Positions 1-5,990 of a stretch of 10,826 nt of DNA are shown here, piece by piece; position 1 is the first letter of the stretch, and every line of letters starts with the position of its first letter. Position numbers and translations under genes: made by a program. Under the pieces are notes generated by a model. That model searched no databases. It saw only the letters and a program-made list of their open reading frames with translations, and was not told the origin of the DNA. Source of the DNA: Chloroflexota bacterium (GTDB lineage: Bacteria; Chloroflexota; Anaerolineae; UBA4142); assembly GCA_023381515.1 (NCBI GenBank), contig JAMCQI010000040.1, positions 2,331-13,156 of the forward strand. Reading direction: 5' to 3'.

Positions 1-269
1 CACGGAAAGGGGACATCCCTTGTCGTAAGGTTTGAGCGCTTGCCATGAGGATGAATTGACGAGGGGACTAGCTCGCATCGCCCGGCGCGGGCCGTGAGGA
101 ATGCCGTGCCTCGGCGAGCCTCCAGGCTTGCCCGCTCGAACAGCGTCCCCGGCTAGATGACGGTGACGAGGATCGCCTTCCCGGGGCAAGCCGCGGCATA
201 CCGACCGAATCCCACGCACATCGTCGGATTCAGGTCCGGCATTTCATAGGGGCAAAGAGCTGATCGATT
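1..269. other. Intergenic region, no convincing gene
   Basis: This stretch lies downstream of the 670-aa beta-helix gene and holds no gene I can support. On the minus strand the reading frame of that gene stays open after its TAG for 38 codons, to a TAG at 153-155. This includes a possible 29-codon ORF from an ATG at 242-240, but it has no ribosome binding site and I recognise no family. A GC-rich inverted repeat (GCCCG/CGGGC, about 80-92) has no T-run, so it is not a convincing terminator. Confidence 0.5.
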
Positions 270-2282
270 CTACCGCACGAGGAGAGGGAGGAAGAGAACC
301 GGTCTCACCGTCTGCGTCAGGGTGTTCGATGTGGAACCAAGGTTGTTGGCGTCACCGCTATAGACGGCCGTGAGCGTGTGCACCCCGATGGCCAGGGACG
401 CGATGCGGCAAGTCGTGCTGCCTGAACTTAATGGAATGGCCGTGCAACCCGTGACATCTATCCCACCTTCCTTTAAGGTGACCGATCCGGTGGGGGACGC
501 GCCGCTTACTGTCGCCCTGAAGGTGACCGCTTGCCCGCTGTAGGAGGGGCTCGGTGATGCAGTGAGCGTCGTGATGGTGCTCGCCTTGAGATTGGTGAGA
601 GTGAAGGTCATCGGGGAGCCCACACCCGATGCATTCACGATCACGGGATAGGACCCGACCAGGCTGTTCGCGGTGAGGCTCTTTGAGACTGCGGCGCCCA
701 CGATGGTTGCGGTGTTGGACGCGGGATTGATGCTCGCGCCCGAAGAGGGAGCGCTGAAGGTGAGGACTCCTCCATTCACAGGCTCGCCATAGGCGCTACT
801 CACGCTCAAACCAAGCGGCAGGGCAAAGAGCTTGGTGGCCTCGGTGCTTTGATGATCACCCCCGGTCTTGGTAAGCGAAAAACCACGCGATTCAAACGCC
901 CCAATGTCACAGTGCGCACCATGTCCCGCCCGCGTGATGCCGCGTTGGTCTGTTGTGGGACAGGCCGCATCATTACCGGCATCGATGGCAGAACTCCCGG
1001 GGAGGAGCGGGATGGTCTGGGTCGCGCCGCCGTAATCCCCGAGGGGGCCGAGGTGTGGATCTTGGGGGATGACGTTGGAGCAGGTGCTGCTCGCATCGGG
1101 ACAGCCGCCCTGCACGACGCTGTCGTTGATCACGAGCGTGCTGGCGCCACCGTTGTAGATCTGGGCTCCCCCGGTCGGCGCCGTATTGCCCCACAGAATG
1201 GTGTTGCCCATGGTCGGACTGCTGTAGCTCCAGTTGAACATCCCGCCGCCGTAGTTATTCGCCGAGTTGCCACTAAAGGTGACGTTGGTCACCTTCGGAC
1301 TGCTGCCATCGTTGTACATCCCGCCGCCGTTCAACACGGCGGAATTGCTGCTAAAGGTGACATTGGTCAAGGTCGGGTTGCTGTTGGAAAAGCCGATCAT
1401 CCCTCCGCCGGAATTCGCCGAGTTGCCGCTAAAGGTAACATTAGCCAAGGTGGGGCTGCTGCTCCTGTTGTACATCCCGCCGCCGTTCAACACGGCGGAA
1501 TTGCTGCTAAAGGTGACATTGGTCAAGGTCGGGTTGCTGTTGGAAAAGCCGATCATCCCGCCGCCGTAAGTCGCCGAGTTGGACGTGAAGGTGACGTTCG
1601 TCAGCGTCGGACTGCTGCCATTGTTGTACATCCCACCGCCGGCGACAGCCGAGTTGCCGCTAAACGTGAGGTTCGTCAAGGTCGGGCTCCCAGTCATGTT
1701 GTCCATGCCACCCCCGGCATCATTGGGTAAGGAGGCCCCATTCGCGTTTCCACCCGTCACGGTAAAGCCATCCAACACCGCCGTGATGTCCGTTCCGCTC
1801 CCCGTCACCACATGGTACGAGTTGTCCGAGCGGGTGGGGTTGGTGGCAGTGACGTCCCCACTGTCGTCCCCCTTCAAGTCGCCACTCAGAATCGTCTCGT
1901 TCGTCGCCCAGTCTCGCTGATTGAGCAACGTCTCCGTCCCCGCAAACCCCCCGTAGAGCGCCACCCCGCTCTTCAATTGGAAGGTGACCGTCCGGTCGGT
2001 GCCGGTCGTCGGCTTGTAGGTCCCAGCCGCGACCCATAGCTCGTACGTTGCACCCCCGGAGGTGTCGGCGCGGGTCTTGAGGGCGTACTGCAAGTCGCAC
2101 GCATTCGACCAGTCCGCAAGATCACCACAGGTCGCCGCCCCACCGCCGACCTTGACGCGCAGGATGACGGGGTCGGCCGCTCGGGCAGTCGTGGGCAACA
2201 GGGCGACAAGAACGAGTGCCAGCACAAAGAGCCACCTGGACAGAACCGATCGACTCGCCGAAACAAGAGAGTGGGCCCGCAT
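270..2282 (-). CDS. Secreted right-handed beta-helix (POMP-repeat) protein with choice-of-anchor Q-like and Ig-like domains
   Basis: This is a 670-aa exported adhesin-like surface protein. The ATG at 2282-2280 is chosen because GGAGG sits 5 nt upstream and a signal peptide follows directly (arginines, hydrophobic residues 17-29, predicted cleavage after ARA at 35). The open frame extends upstream to 2471, but that part lies in the mRNA leader. Residues 36-190 form an N-terminal strand-rich part. Residues about 190-370 hold seven GGGM-x-N...N-x-TF-S/T-x-NSA repeats, the polymorphic outer membrane protein repeat of parallel beta-helices. Residues about 410-465 match the choice-of-anchor Q type (DQRG, then CDIGAFES). 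Residues about 567-660 resemble a bacterial Ig-like (BIG_3-type) domain. The protein ends in [10 protein letters not shown]. It is a tandem paralogue of the 573-aa gene and carries an extra Ig-like module. The family assignment is firm; the ligand and exact role are unknown. Confidence 0.88.
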   Translation of the reverse strand: MRAHSLVSASRSVLSRWLFVLALVLVALLPTTARAADPVILRVKVGGGAATCGDLADWSNACDLQYALKTRADTSGGATYELWVAAGTYKPTTGTDRTVTFQLKSGVALYGGFAGTETLLNQRDWATNETILSGDLKGDDSGDVTATNPTRSDNSYHVVTGSGTDITAVLDGFTVTGGNANGASLPNDAGGGMDNMTGSPTLTNLTFSGNSAVAGGGMYNNGSSPTLTNVTFTSNSATYGGGMIGFSNSNPTLTNVTFSSNSAVLNGGGMYNRSSSPTLANVTFSGNSANSGGGMIGFSNSNPTLTNVTFSSNSAVLNGGGMYNDGSSPKVTNVTFSGNSANNYGGGMFNWSYSSPTMGNTILWGNTAPTGGAQIYNGGASTLVINDSVVQGGCPDASSTCSNVIPQDPHLGPLGDYGGATQTIPLLPGSSAIDAGNDAACPTTDQRGITRAGHGAHCDIGAFESRGFSLTKTGGDHQSTEATKLFALPLGLSVSSAYGEPVNGGVLTFSAPSSGASINPASNTATIVGAAVSKSLTANSLVGSYPVIVNASGVGSPMTFTLTNLKASTITTLTASPSPSYSGQAVTFRATVSGASPTGSVTLKEGGIDVTGCTAIPLSSGSTTCRIASLAIGVHTLTAVYSGDANNLGSTSNTLTQTVRPVLFLPLLVR
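303..584 (-). other. Ig-like module present only in the 670-aa paralogue
   Basis: Between TNLK and [10 protein letters not shown] the 670-aa protein carries 94 extra codons. They encode a bacterial Ig-like domain ([12 protein letters not shown] near its start, AVYSGDANN near its end). The 573-aa paralogue goes directly from TNNLK to [10 protein letters not shown]. The frame is kept on both sides, so this is a clean domain gain or loss. The Ig-like assignment rests on the typical VTF, GSVTL and LTAVYSGD signatures of the BIG_3 family. Confidence 0.75.
1311..1559 (-). repeat. 156-bp internal duplication in the beta-helix
   Basis: Bases 1311-1403 and 1467-1559 are identical over 93 bases and offset by 156 bp, which equals two beta-helix coils (52 codons). 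They encode the coil pair containing [20 protein letters not shown] twice. Identity at the DNA level points to a recent in-frame duplication or gene conversion within the repeat region. Confidence 0.9.
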
Positions 2283-2504
2283 GGTCGCCTCCGCGGAGAA
2301 CGAGTAATCATCGCTCGACGCGCCCCCTCGAGAGGGACCGAGAGGGCGTCCAGCGATAGATGTTGGGAATCCTAGCAGGGAAAAACTGGGACAGGGGACA
2401 AGGGGTGCGCCACCTTGCGCCTCCTCATTTAGCGAAGAGGCTCGGCGCAGAGGTACATTCGCGGGGAGCACTCTTCACCATGAACAGGTCAACAACAACC
2501 TGTC
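2283..2504 (-). ncRNA. Structured mRNA leader of the 670-aa gene, copy 1
   Basis: This is a 5' untranslated region of about 220 nt between the promoter and the ATG at 2282. It is homologous to the leader of the paralogue at 4516-4739. Helices read in mRNA order are a short CAGGT/ACCTG stem near the 5' end, a 9-bp stem (2433-2441 with 2419-2427, loop 2428-2432), CAAGG/CCTTG within CAAGGTGGCGCACCCCTTG, and a 12-bp stem with one G-G mismatch (2346-2357 with 2310-2321). The 9-bp stem has the same length in both copies although the loop differs and G-U replaces G-C. No known riboswitch class is recognised. Function as a cis-regulatory RNA is inferred. Confidence 0.5.
2288..2292 (-). promoter_or_regulatory. 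Shine-Dalgarno GGAGG that sets the start of the 670-aa gene
   Basis: GGAGG lies 5 nt before the ATG at 2282-2280, directly ahead of the signal peptide. It is embedded in the 10-bp palindrome CTCCGCGGAG (2289-2298), which is shared with the paralogue. The upstream GTG at 2471 has no comparable site. Confidence 0.85.
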
Positions 2505-2510
2505 GCTGCT

Positions 2511-2539
2511 ATTCTACGACGAGAAGCGGATGGTGTCAA
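2511..2539 (-). promoter_or_regulatory. Sigma-70-type promoter of the 670-aa gene
   Basis: On the minus strand TTGACA (2539-2534) and TAGAAT (2516-2511) are separated by exactly 17 bp, close to the ideal housekeeping promoter. An A-rich stretch precedes the -35 box. The start site is expected near 2504. The same promoter with the same spacing is repeated before the paralogue at 4746-4774. Confidence 0.85.
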
Positions 2540-2577
2540 TAGTTTTGTTGGGACGGGGCAGGGCGAGGCAGGCGGGA

Positions 2578-2605
2578 GATGAAGGATGAGGGATGAAGGA
2601 TGAAG
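2578..2605. repeat. Heptanucleotide tandem repeat (GATGARG x4)
   Basis: Four head-to-tail 7-mers read GATGAAG, GATGAGG, GATGAAG, GATGAAG on the plus strand (CTTCATC family on the minus strand). They lie just upstream of the promoter at 2511-2539. Short tandem heptamers of this kind occur between genes in several bacterial phyla; no function is evident. Confidence 0.85.
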
Positions 2606-2660
2606 GCGGAAGGCTGGTGTGGGTGAGGTAGGGGCGAGGCACACCTGGCCTTGCGGGCGG

Positions 2661-2678
2661 CCCCGCGGTCCCGCGGGG
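2661..2678. repeat. GC-rich inverted repeat downstream of the 573-aa gene
   Basis: CCCCGCGG (2661-2668) and CCGCGGGG (2671-2678) are perfect complements, 2 bases apart. As RNA this gives at least a 6-bp GC stem with a 6-nt loop. It lies about 115 nt past the stop of the 573-aa gene. No T-run follows on the minus strand, so intrinsic termination is uncertain. Confidence 0.5.
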
Positions 2679-2793
2679 TCTGCGGGATGCAAGGGTTTGC
2701 CAGATCGTTCCCGTCATGGCGGCAAGCTGGACTCGAGCCATGCGCCTCCTCAAGCGATCTCCTGCTGGCAAATGCCTCGCCCCTACTAGCGGA

Positions 2794-4515
2794 CTAGCGG
2801 ACGAGGAGCGGCAAGAACAGAACCGGTTTCAAGTTATTGGTGAGACTGAAGCTGACCGGACCACTCACCCCCGGCGCACTGACCATCACCGAGTAGGACC
2901 CGAGGGTGCCGTTGGCCGTAGGCGCCGGGGCAGACGCATTTCCATTGGCCGCACTCGTCTGGGTAGTCATTGTGCTCCCACCCCAGCTCGCACTTGCGCC
3001 TGAGGAGGGAGCCGTGTAGGTGACCACCACCCCGGGCAGCCCGCTCCCACTCGTCTCGCCGAAGGTGAGTTGCAGCGGCAGAGCAAAGGCCGTGTTGATG
3101 GGTGTGCTTTGACGGTCCCCTCCGGTTTTGGTCAGCGTGAATCCCCGCGATTCGTAGGCCCCGATGTCGCAGTGAGCGCCCTGTGGGCGGGCCACGCCCC
3201 GCTGGTCGAGATTGTTGACCGGCGCAGCTGCGCAGGTGGCATTGTTCCCGGCATCGATGGCCGAGGAACCAGGCAGGAGCGGGATGGTCTGGGTCGCGCC
3301 GCCGTAATCCCCGAGGGGGCCGAGGTGTGGATCTTGGGGGATGATACCCAAGCACGTGCTGAAGGCGGGACAGCCGCCCTGCACTACGCTGTCGTTGACG
3401 GTGGCCGTGCTGGTGGCGTCATTATAGATCTGCGGCCCGCCGGCCAGCGCCGTATTGGCCCACAAGATGGTGTTGCGGATGGCCGGACTGCCGCCCCGGT
3501 TGTACATCCCGCCGCCGTCGGTATTCGCCGAGTTGCCGCTAAAGGTAACATTAGCCAAGGTCGGACTGCTGCCCAAGTTGTACATCCCGCCGCCGTCGGT
3601 ATTCGCCGAGTTGCCGCTAAAGGTAACATTACCCAAGGTCGGACTGCTGCTACTGTTGTACATCCCGCCGCCGTCGGTATTCGCCGAGTTGGACGTGAAG
3701 GTGACGTTTGTCAGGGTGGGGCTGCTGATATCGTTAAGCATCCCGCCACCGTTGTTCGCGAAGTTGGACGTGAAGGTGACGTTGGTCAGGGCGGGGCTGC
3801 TGCTGCTATCGTTCTCCATCCCGCCGCCGGAAGCCGCCGAGTTGGACGTGAAGGTGACGTTCGTCAGCGTCGGACTGCTGCCATTGTTGTACATCCCACC
3901 GCCGGCGACAGCCGAGTTGCCGCTAAACGTGAGGTTCGTCAAGGTCGGGCGCCCAGTCATGTTCTCCACGCCAGCCCCGACATTATCGGGGTAGGCCCCA
4001 TTCGCGTTTCCACCCGTCACGGTAAAGCCATCCAACACCGCCGTGATGTCCGTTCCGCTCCCCGTCACCACATGGTACGAGTTATCACTGGGATTGCCCA
4101 CTACTCCGATGTCCCCGCTCAAGACCGTCACGTTCGTCGTCCAGTCTCGCTGACTGAGCGACGTCTCCGTCCCCGCAAACCCCCCGTAGAGCGCCACCCC
4201 ATTCTTGAGTTGGAAGGTGGCGGAGCGATTGGTATCGGTCGTCGGCTTGTAGGTCCCAGCCGCGACCCATAGCTCGTACGTTGCACCCCCGGAGGTGTCG
4301 GCGCGGGTCTTGAGGGCGTACTGCAGGTCGCACGCATTCGACCAGTCCGCAAGATCACCACAGGTCGCCGCCCCACCGCCGACCTTGACGCGCAGGATGA
4401 CGGGGTCGGCCGCTGGGGCAGTCGTGGGCAACAGGGCGACAAGAACGAGGGTAAGAACAAAGACCCACCTGGACAGAACCGATCGAGTGGCCGAAACAAG
4501 AGAGTAAACGCTCAT
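2794..4515 (-). CDS. Secreted right-handed beta-helix (POMP-repeat) protein, shorter tandem paralogue
   Basis: This is a 573-aa exported protein closely related to the 670-aa gene next to it. The start is the ATG at 4515-4513, with GGAGG 5 nt upstream and a signal peptide right after it (hydrophobic core about residues 17-29, predicted cleavage after APA at 35). The upstream part of the open frame is leader, not protein. Residues 36-180 are nearly identical to the paralogue. Seven GGGM-type beta-helix coils occupy about 182-358; the last few are near-identical 78-bp units at the DNA level. Then come a choice-of-anchor Q-like segment (DQRG, CDIGAYES, about 402-458), a strand-rich segment and the terminal [10 protein letters not shown]. 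It lacks the Ig-like domain of the paralogue. It has its own promoter and leader, so it need not be co-transcribed with the lipoproteins upstream. The role is probably adhesion or surface display; this is inferred from the family. Confidence 0.88.
   Translation of the reverse strand: MSVYSLVSATRSVLSRWVFVLTLVLVALLPTTAPAADPVILRVKVGGGAATCGDLADWSNACDLQYALKTRADTSGGATYELWVAAGTYKPTTDTNRSATFQLKNGVALYGGFAGTETSLSQRDWTTNVTVLSGDIGVVGNPSDNSYHVVTGSGTDITAVLDGFTVTGGNANGAYPDNVGAGVENMTGRPTLTNLTFSGNSAVAGGGMYNNGSSPTLTNVTFTSNSAASGGGMENDSSSSPALTNVTFTSNFANNGGGMLNDISSPTLTNVTFTSNSANTDGGGMYNSSSSPTLGNVTFSGNSANTDGGGMYNLGSSPTLANVTFSGNSANTDGGGMYNRGGSPAIRNTILWANTALAGGPQIYNDATSTATVNDSVVQGGCPAFSTCLGIIPQDPHLGPLGDYGGATQTIPLLPGSSAIDAGNNATCAAAPVNNLDQRGVARPQGAHCDIGAYESRGFTLTKTGGDRQSTPINTAFALPLQLTFGETSGSGLPGVVVTYTAPSSGASASWGGSTMTTQTSAANGNASAPAPTANGTLGSYSVMVSAPGVSGPVSFSLTNNLKPVLFLPLLVR
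3499..3732 (-). repeat. 78-bp tandem beta-helix coil repeats
   Basis: The phrase gttgtacatcccgccgccg recurs at 3499, 3577 and 3655 with a period of exactly 78 bp (26 codons). Most of each unit is identical. These are successive coils of the beta-helix with the GGGMYN...[12 protein letters not shown] pattern, evidence of recent expansion of coils. Confidence 0.85.
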
Positions 4516-4739
4516 CGATGCCTCCGCGGAGAATGGGTAGCCATCGCTCGACGCGCCTCCGCGAGAGGGACCGAGAGGGCGTCGAGCGATAGATGTTGGG
4601 AATCCTGGCAGGGATAAGTTGGGAGAGGGGTCAAGGGGTGCGCCACCTTGTGCCTCCTCGGGGGGCGAAGAGGCGCGGCGCGGGCACGTGCAGACACGCG
4701 GAGCATTCTTCACCCCGAACAGGTCAACGGCAACCTGAT
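4516..4739 (-). ncRNA. Structured mRNA leader of the 573-aa gene, copy 2
   Basis: This is the second copy of the roughly 220-nt leader. It has the CAGGT/ACCTG stem near the 5' end and a 9-bp stem (4666-4674 with 4652-4660, loop 4661-4665). The segment CAAGGTGGCGCACCCCTTG is identical to copy 1. A perfect 12-bp stem (4579-4590 with 4543-4554) can be extended by 4 bp past a bulge. Insertions and deletions between the copies fall in the 5' half and change the reading frame, which argues for an untranslated RNA rather than an N-terminal protein extension. The RNA class is unknown. Confidence 0.5.
4521..4525 (-). promoter_or_regulatory. Shine-Dalgarno GGAGG that sets the start of the 573-aa gene
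   Basis: GGAGG lies 5 nt before the ATG at 4515-4513, within the same CTCCGCGGAG palindrome as in the paralogue. A second CGCGGAGGC motif occurs in the 3' arm region of the leader hairpin a few tens of nucleotides upstream. Confidence 0.85.
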
Positions 4740-4745
4740 GTCGCT

Positions 4746-4774
4746 ATTCTACGACGAGAAGCGGAGGATGTCAA
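4746..4774 (-). promoter_or_regulatory. Sigma-70-type promoter of the 573-aa gene
   Basis: TTGACA (4774-4769) and TAGAAT (4751-4746) lie on the minus strand with a 17-bp spacer. This is the same arrangement as at 2511-2539, and the sequence AAAACTAT around the upstream edge is also conserved. The start site is expected near 4739. Confidence 0.85.
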
Positions 4775-4783
4775 TAGTTTTTT

Positions 4784-4800
4784 CGCCGAGCATGTCGGCG
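4784..4800. repeat. Hairpin between the lipoprotein cluster and the next promoter
   Basis: CGCCGA (4784-4789) and TCGGCG (4795-4800) form a perfect 6-bp stem with a 5-nt loop, flanked by a T-run on one side and AAAA on the other, so the stem can be extended. It lies 36 nt past the last stop of the lipoprotein genes and 10 nt upstream of the -35 box. The T-run is on the wrong side for a minus-strand intrinsic terminator. It could be a weak terminator or an operator. Confidence 0.4.
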
Positions 4801-4835
4801 CCAAAACCTACTTGGCGGTCAAGACGAGCGACAGA

Positions 4836-5041
4836 TTAAATGTTACTCGGGGCCGGAGCCGTCGCCCGGGTTGAAGCAGAAGCCGCGTTCGCCGCAGACT
4901 GGGCCGTCTCAGCCACGCCCGGAACCTGGGTCAGTGCGCCGGCGACTTTGGGGTTGGACTTACCTGCTGTGCGATGCTCGACACATCGCAGGCGAGAGCG
5001 AAGAGCGCGAGGCCGAGCAGGAGAAACACCTTGCGGTCCAT
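4836..5041 (-). CDS. Very small lipoprotein with apparent -1 frameshift (36 aa, or 68 aa if shifted)
   Basis: The ATG at 5041-5039 has GGAGG 5 nt upstream and starts 30 nt after the 293-aa lipoprotein gene. It encodes a lipoprotein signal peptide with a lipobox ending ALAC (Cys18), then DVSSIAQQVSPTPK. In frame zero it stops at 4931-4933 after 36 aa. The -1 frame continues without interruption from codon 33 to a TAA at 4836-4838, adding 36 Ala/Ser/Thr/Gln-rich residues (VAGALTQVPGVAE onward). The switch point is C CCA AAG (minus strand, 4952-4946), in the exact register of an X XXY YYZ slippery heptamer. Three readings are possible: programmed frameshifting, a one-base deletion in the C run (pseudogene or sequencing error), or a genuine 36-aa lipoprotein. 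Export to the membrane surface is likely; function is unknown. Confidence 0.55.
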
Positions 5042-5071
5042 GTAAACCTCCGTGTCATGCGTCGGCGAGGA

Positions 5072-5953
5072 TTACTTGCTGACCGGGGGCAGGGTGACCG
5101 TCACCTTGCCGATCTGGGAGACCAGCCAATCAATGTGCCCGCTGCCCTGTCCCACTTTTTTGCCCGAATCCATGACGTCGCTTACATAGTCAATCGTCAT
5201 CTTCAAGAGCGCGCCATTCTGCTTGTCCACCCACGCCGTCCCTTTGGACGACTGCATTCCAAAACCGAAGGACTGGGCCATCCCCGCGGCGCCGGTGGGG
5301 GCTTTGCTCATATCCACGTCGAACTTGTCCGCCGCGTGCCCGTCGATCGCCTCCTCGCCCGTCTTGCGCGCGCCCATCGAGGCAAAGATCAGCGGCATGC
5401 CGTAATCCAGAGGCAGAGTCGCCCAGGTCATCGGCGCCCACAAATCCTCTTTGACCACGCCGCCCTCGACGGAATACCCCTTGCCTCCGTCTTTCTTCGC
5501 GCCCATAATGTACCCTTCGCTCGTCTTTTCCTTGTCCGTCTTGGTCGTGCTGATGAAATGCACATTGTCGCCCGACACGTCCGCCTTGAACGTGAACGTC
5601 TGGGGATCGACCTTCTTCGCGGCGCTGTTCCACACCGGCGAGGTTCCGCTTGCCTCCAGGTGGTACGAATCCAGAACCTTTTTGTCCATCAACAGAACAC
5701 TGTTGACGGAATTGCTGACGCGGCCGCTCGCGTCTTGGGATGCGGCGGGCGGGACGGCCGTTGCTTTGCCGCTGCCCGACGATTTGGTCGGCTGCGCCTG
5801 AGCTTGGCCGGAAGACGACGTCGCTTCCGTCGGCTGGGCCGCGGGCGAGTTACCCTTGGAGGCGAAGCTCGCAGCGTCGCACGCGAGCAGGAAAAGCGAG
5901 CCCACGACCAAGATGAGCCAAAAGTTCATTGAGCCTTTCAAGAACCGTTTCAT
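5072..5953 (-). CDS. Lipoprotein, possibly LppX/LolA-like fold (293 aa)
   Basis: This membrane-anchored lipoprotein has basic residues, a hydrophobic stretch and a lipobox LLAC with the lipidated Cys at 25. A Ser/Pro/Gln/Ala-rich linker covers about residues 30-75. The C-terminal domain ends with the pattern GTAWVDKQNGALLKM, GSGHIDWLVS and VTVTLP, reminiscent of the LppX/LprG or LolA-like lipoprotein folds that bind lipid or act in sorting; this is a weak resemblance, not a motif match. The start is supported by GAGGAGG about 6 nt before the ATG. It begins 37 nt after the 623-aa lipoprotein gene and is followed 30 nt later by the tiny lipoprotein, so the three are probably one operon. The D-A/V-S-S/F start of the mature protein resembles that of the tiny lipoprotein. 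Confidence 0.85.
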   Translation of the reverse strand: MKRFLKGSMNFWLILVVGSLFLLACDAASFASKGNSPAAQPTEATSSSGQAQAQPTKSSGSGKATAVPPAASQDASGRVSNSVNSVLLMDKKVLDSYHLEASGTSPVWNSAAKKVDPQTFTFKADVSGDNVHFISTTKTDKEKTSEGYIMGAKKDGGKGYSVEGGVVKEDLWAPMTWATLPLDYGMPLIFASMGARKTGEEAIDGHAADKFDVDMSKAPTGAAGMAQSFGFGMQSSKGTAWVDKQNGALLKMTIDYVSDVMDSGKKVGQGSGHIDWLVSQIGKVTVTLPPVSK

Positions 5954-5990
5954 TGGAATCCTCCTCTTTGGAATTGCATGCAGATGCCGA

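Larger units (their letters stand above)
2540..2793. other. Intergenic spacer between the two beta-helix paralogues
   Basis: There is no gene here. The spacer holds a GATGARG heptamer array (2578-2605), a GC-rich inverted repeat (2661-2678) and part of a tandem TAGCGGAC octamer (2787-2802) that overlaps the stop codon of the 573-aa gene. Short minus-strand ORFs across it are low-complexity translations of the heptamers and look spurious. Confidence 0.6.

Noticed and set aside
153..242. 29-codon minus-strand ORF downstream of the 670-aa gene
   Set aside because: No ribosome site, no recognisable family, and too short to support without homologues.
2283..2471. N-terminal extensions of the beta-helix proteins (to 2471 and 4713)
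   Set aside because: The two copies differ by frame-changing indels here. The segment follows a promoter with little space, and a signal peptide with its own ribosome site starts downstream.
3070..4272. 400-codon plus-strand open frame opposite the 573-aa gene, and similar frames at 849-1730 and 4871-5932
   Set aside because: Their repeats merely mirror the beta-helix coils of the true gene on the other strand, and the compositions are atypical of proteins.
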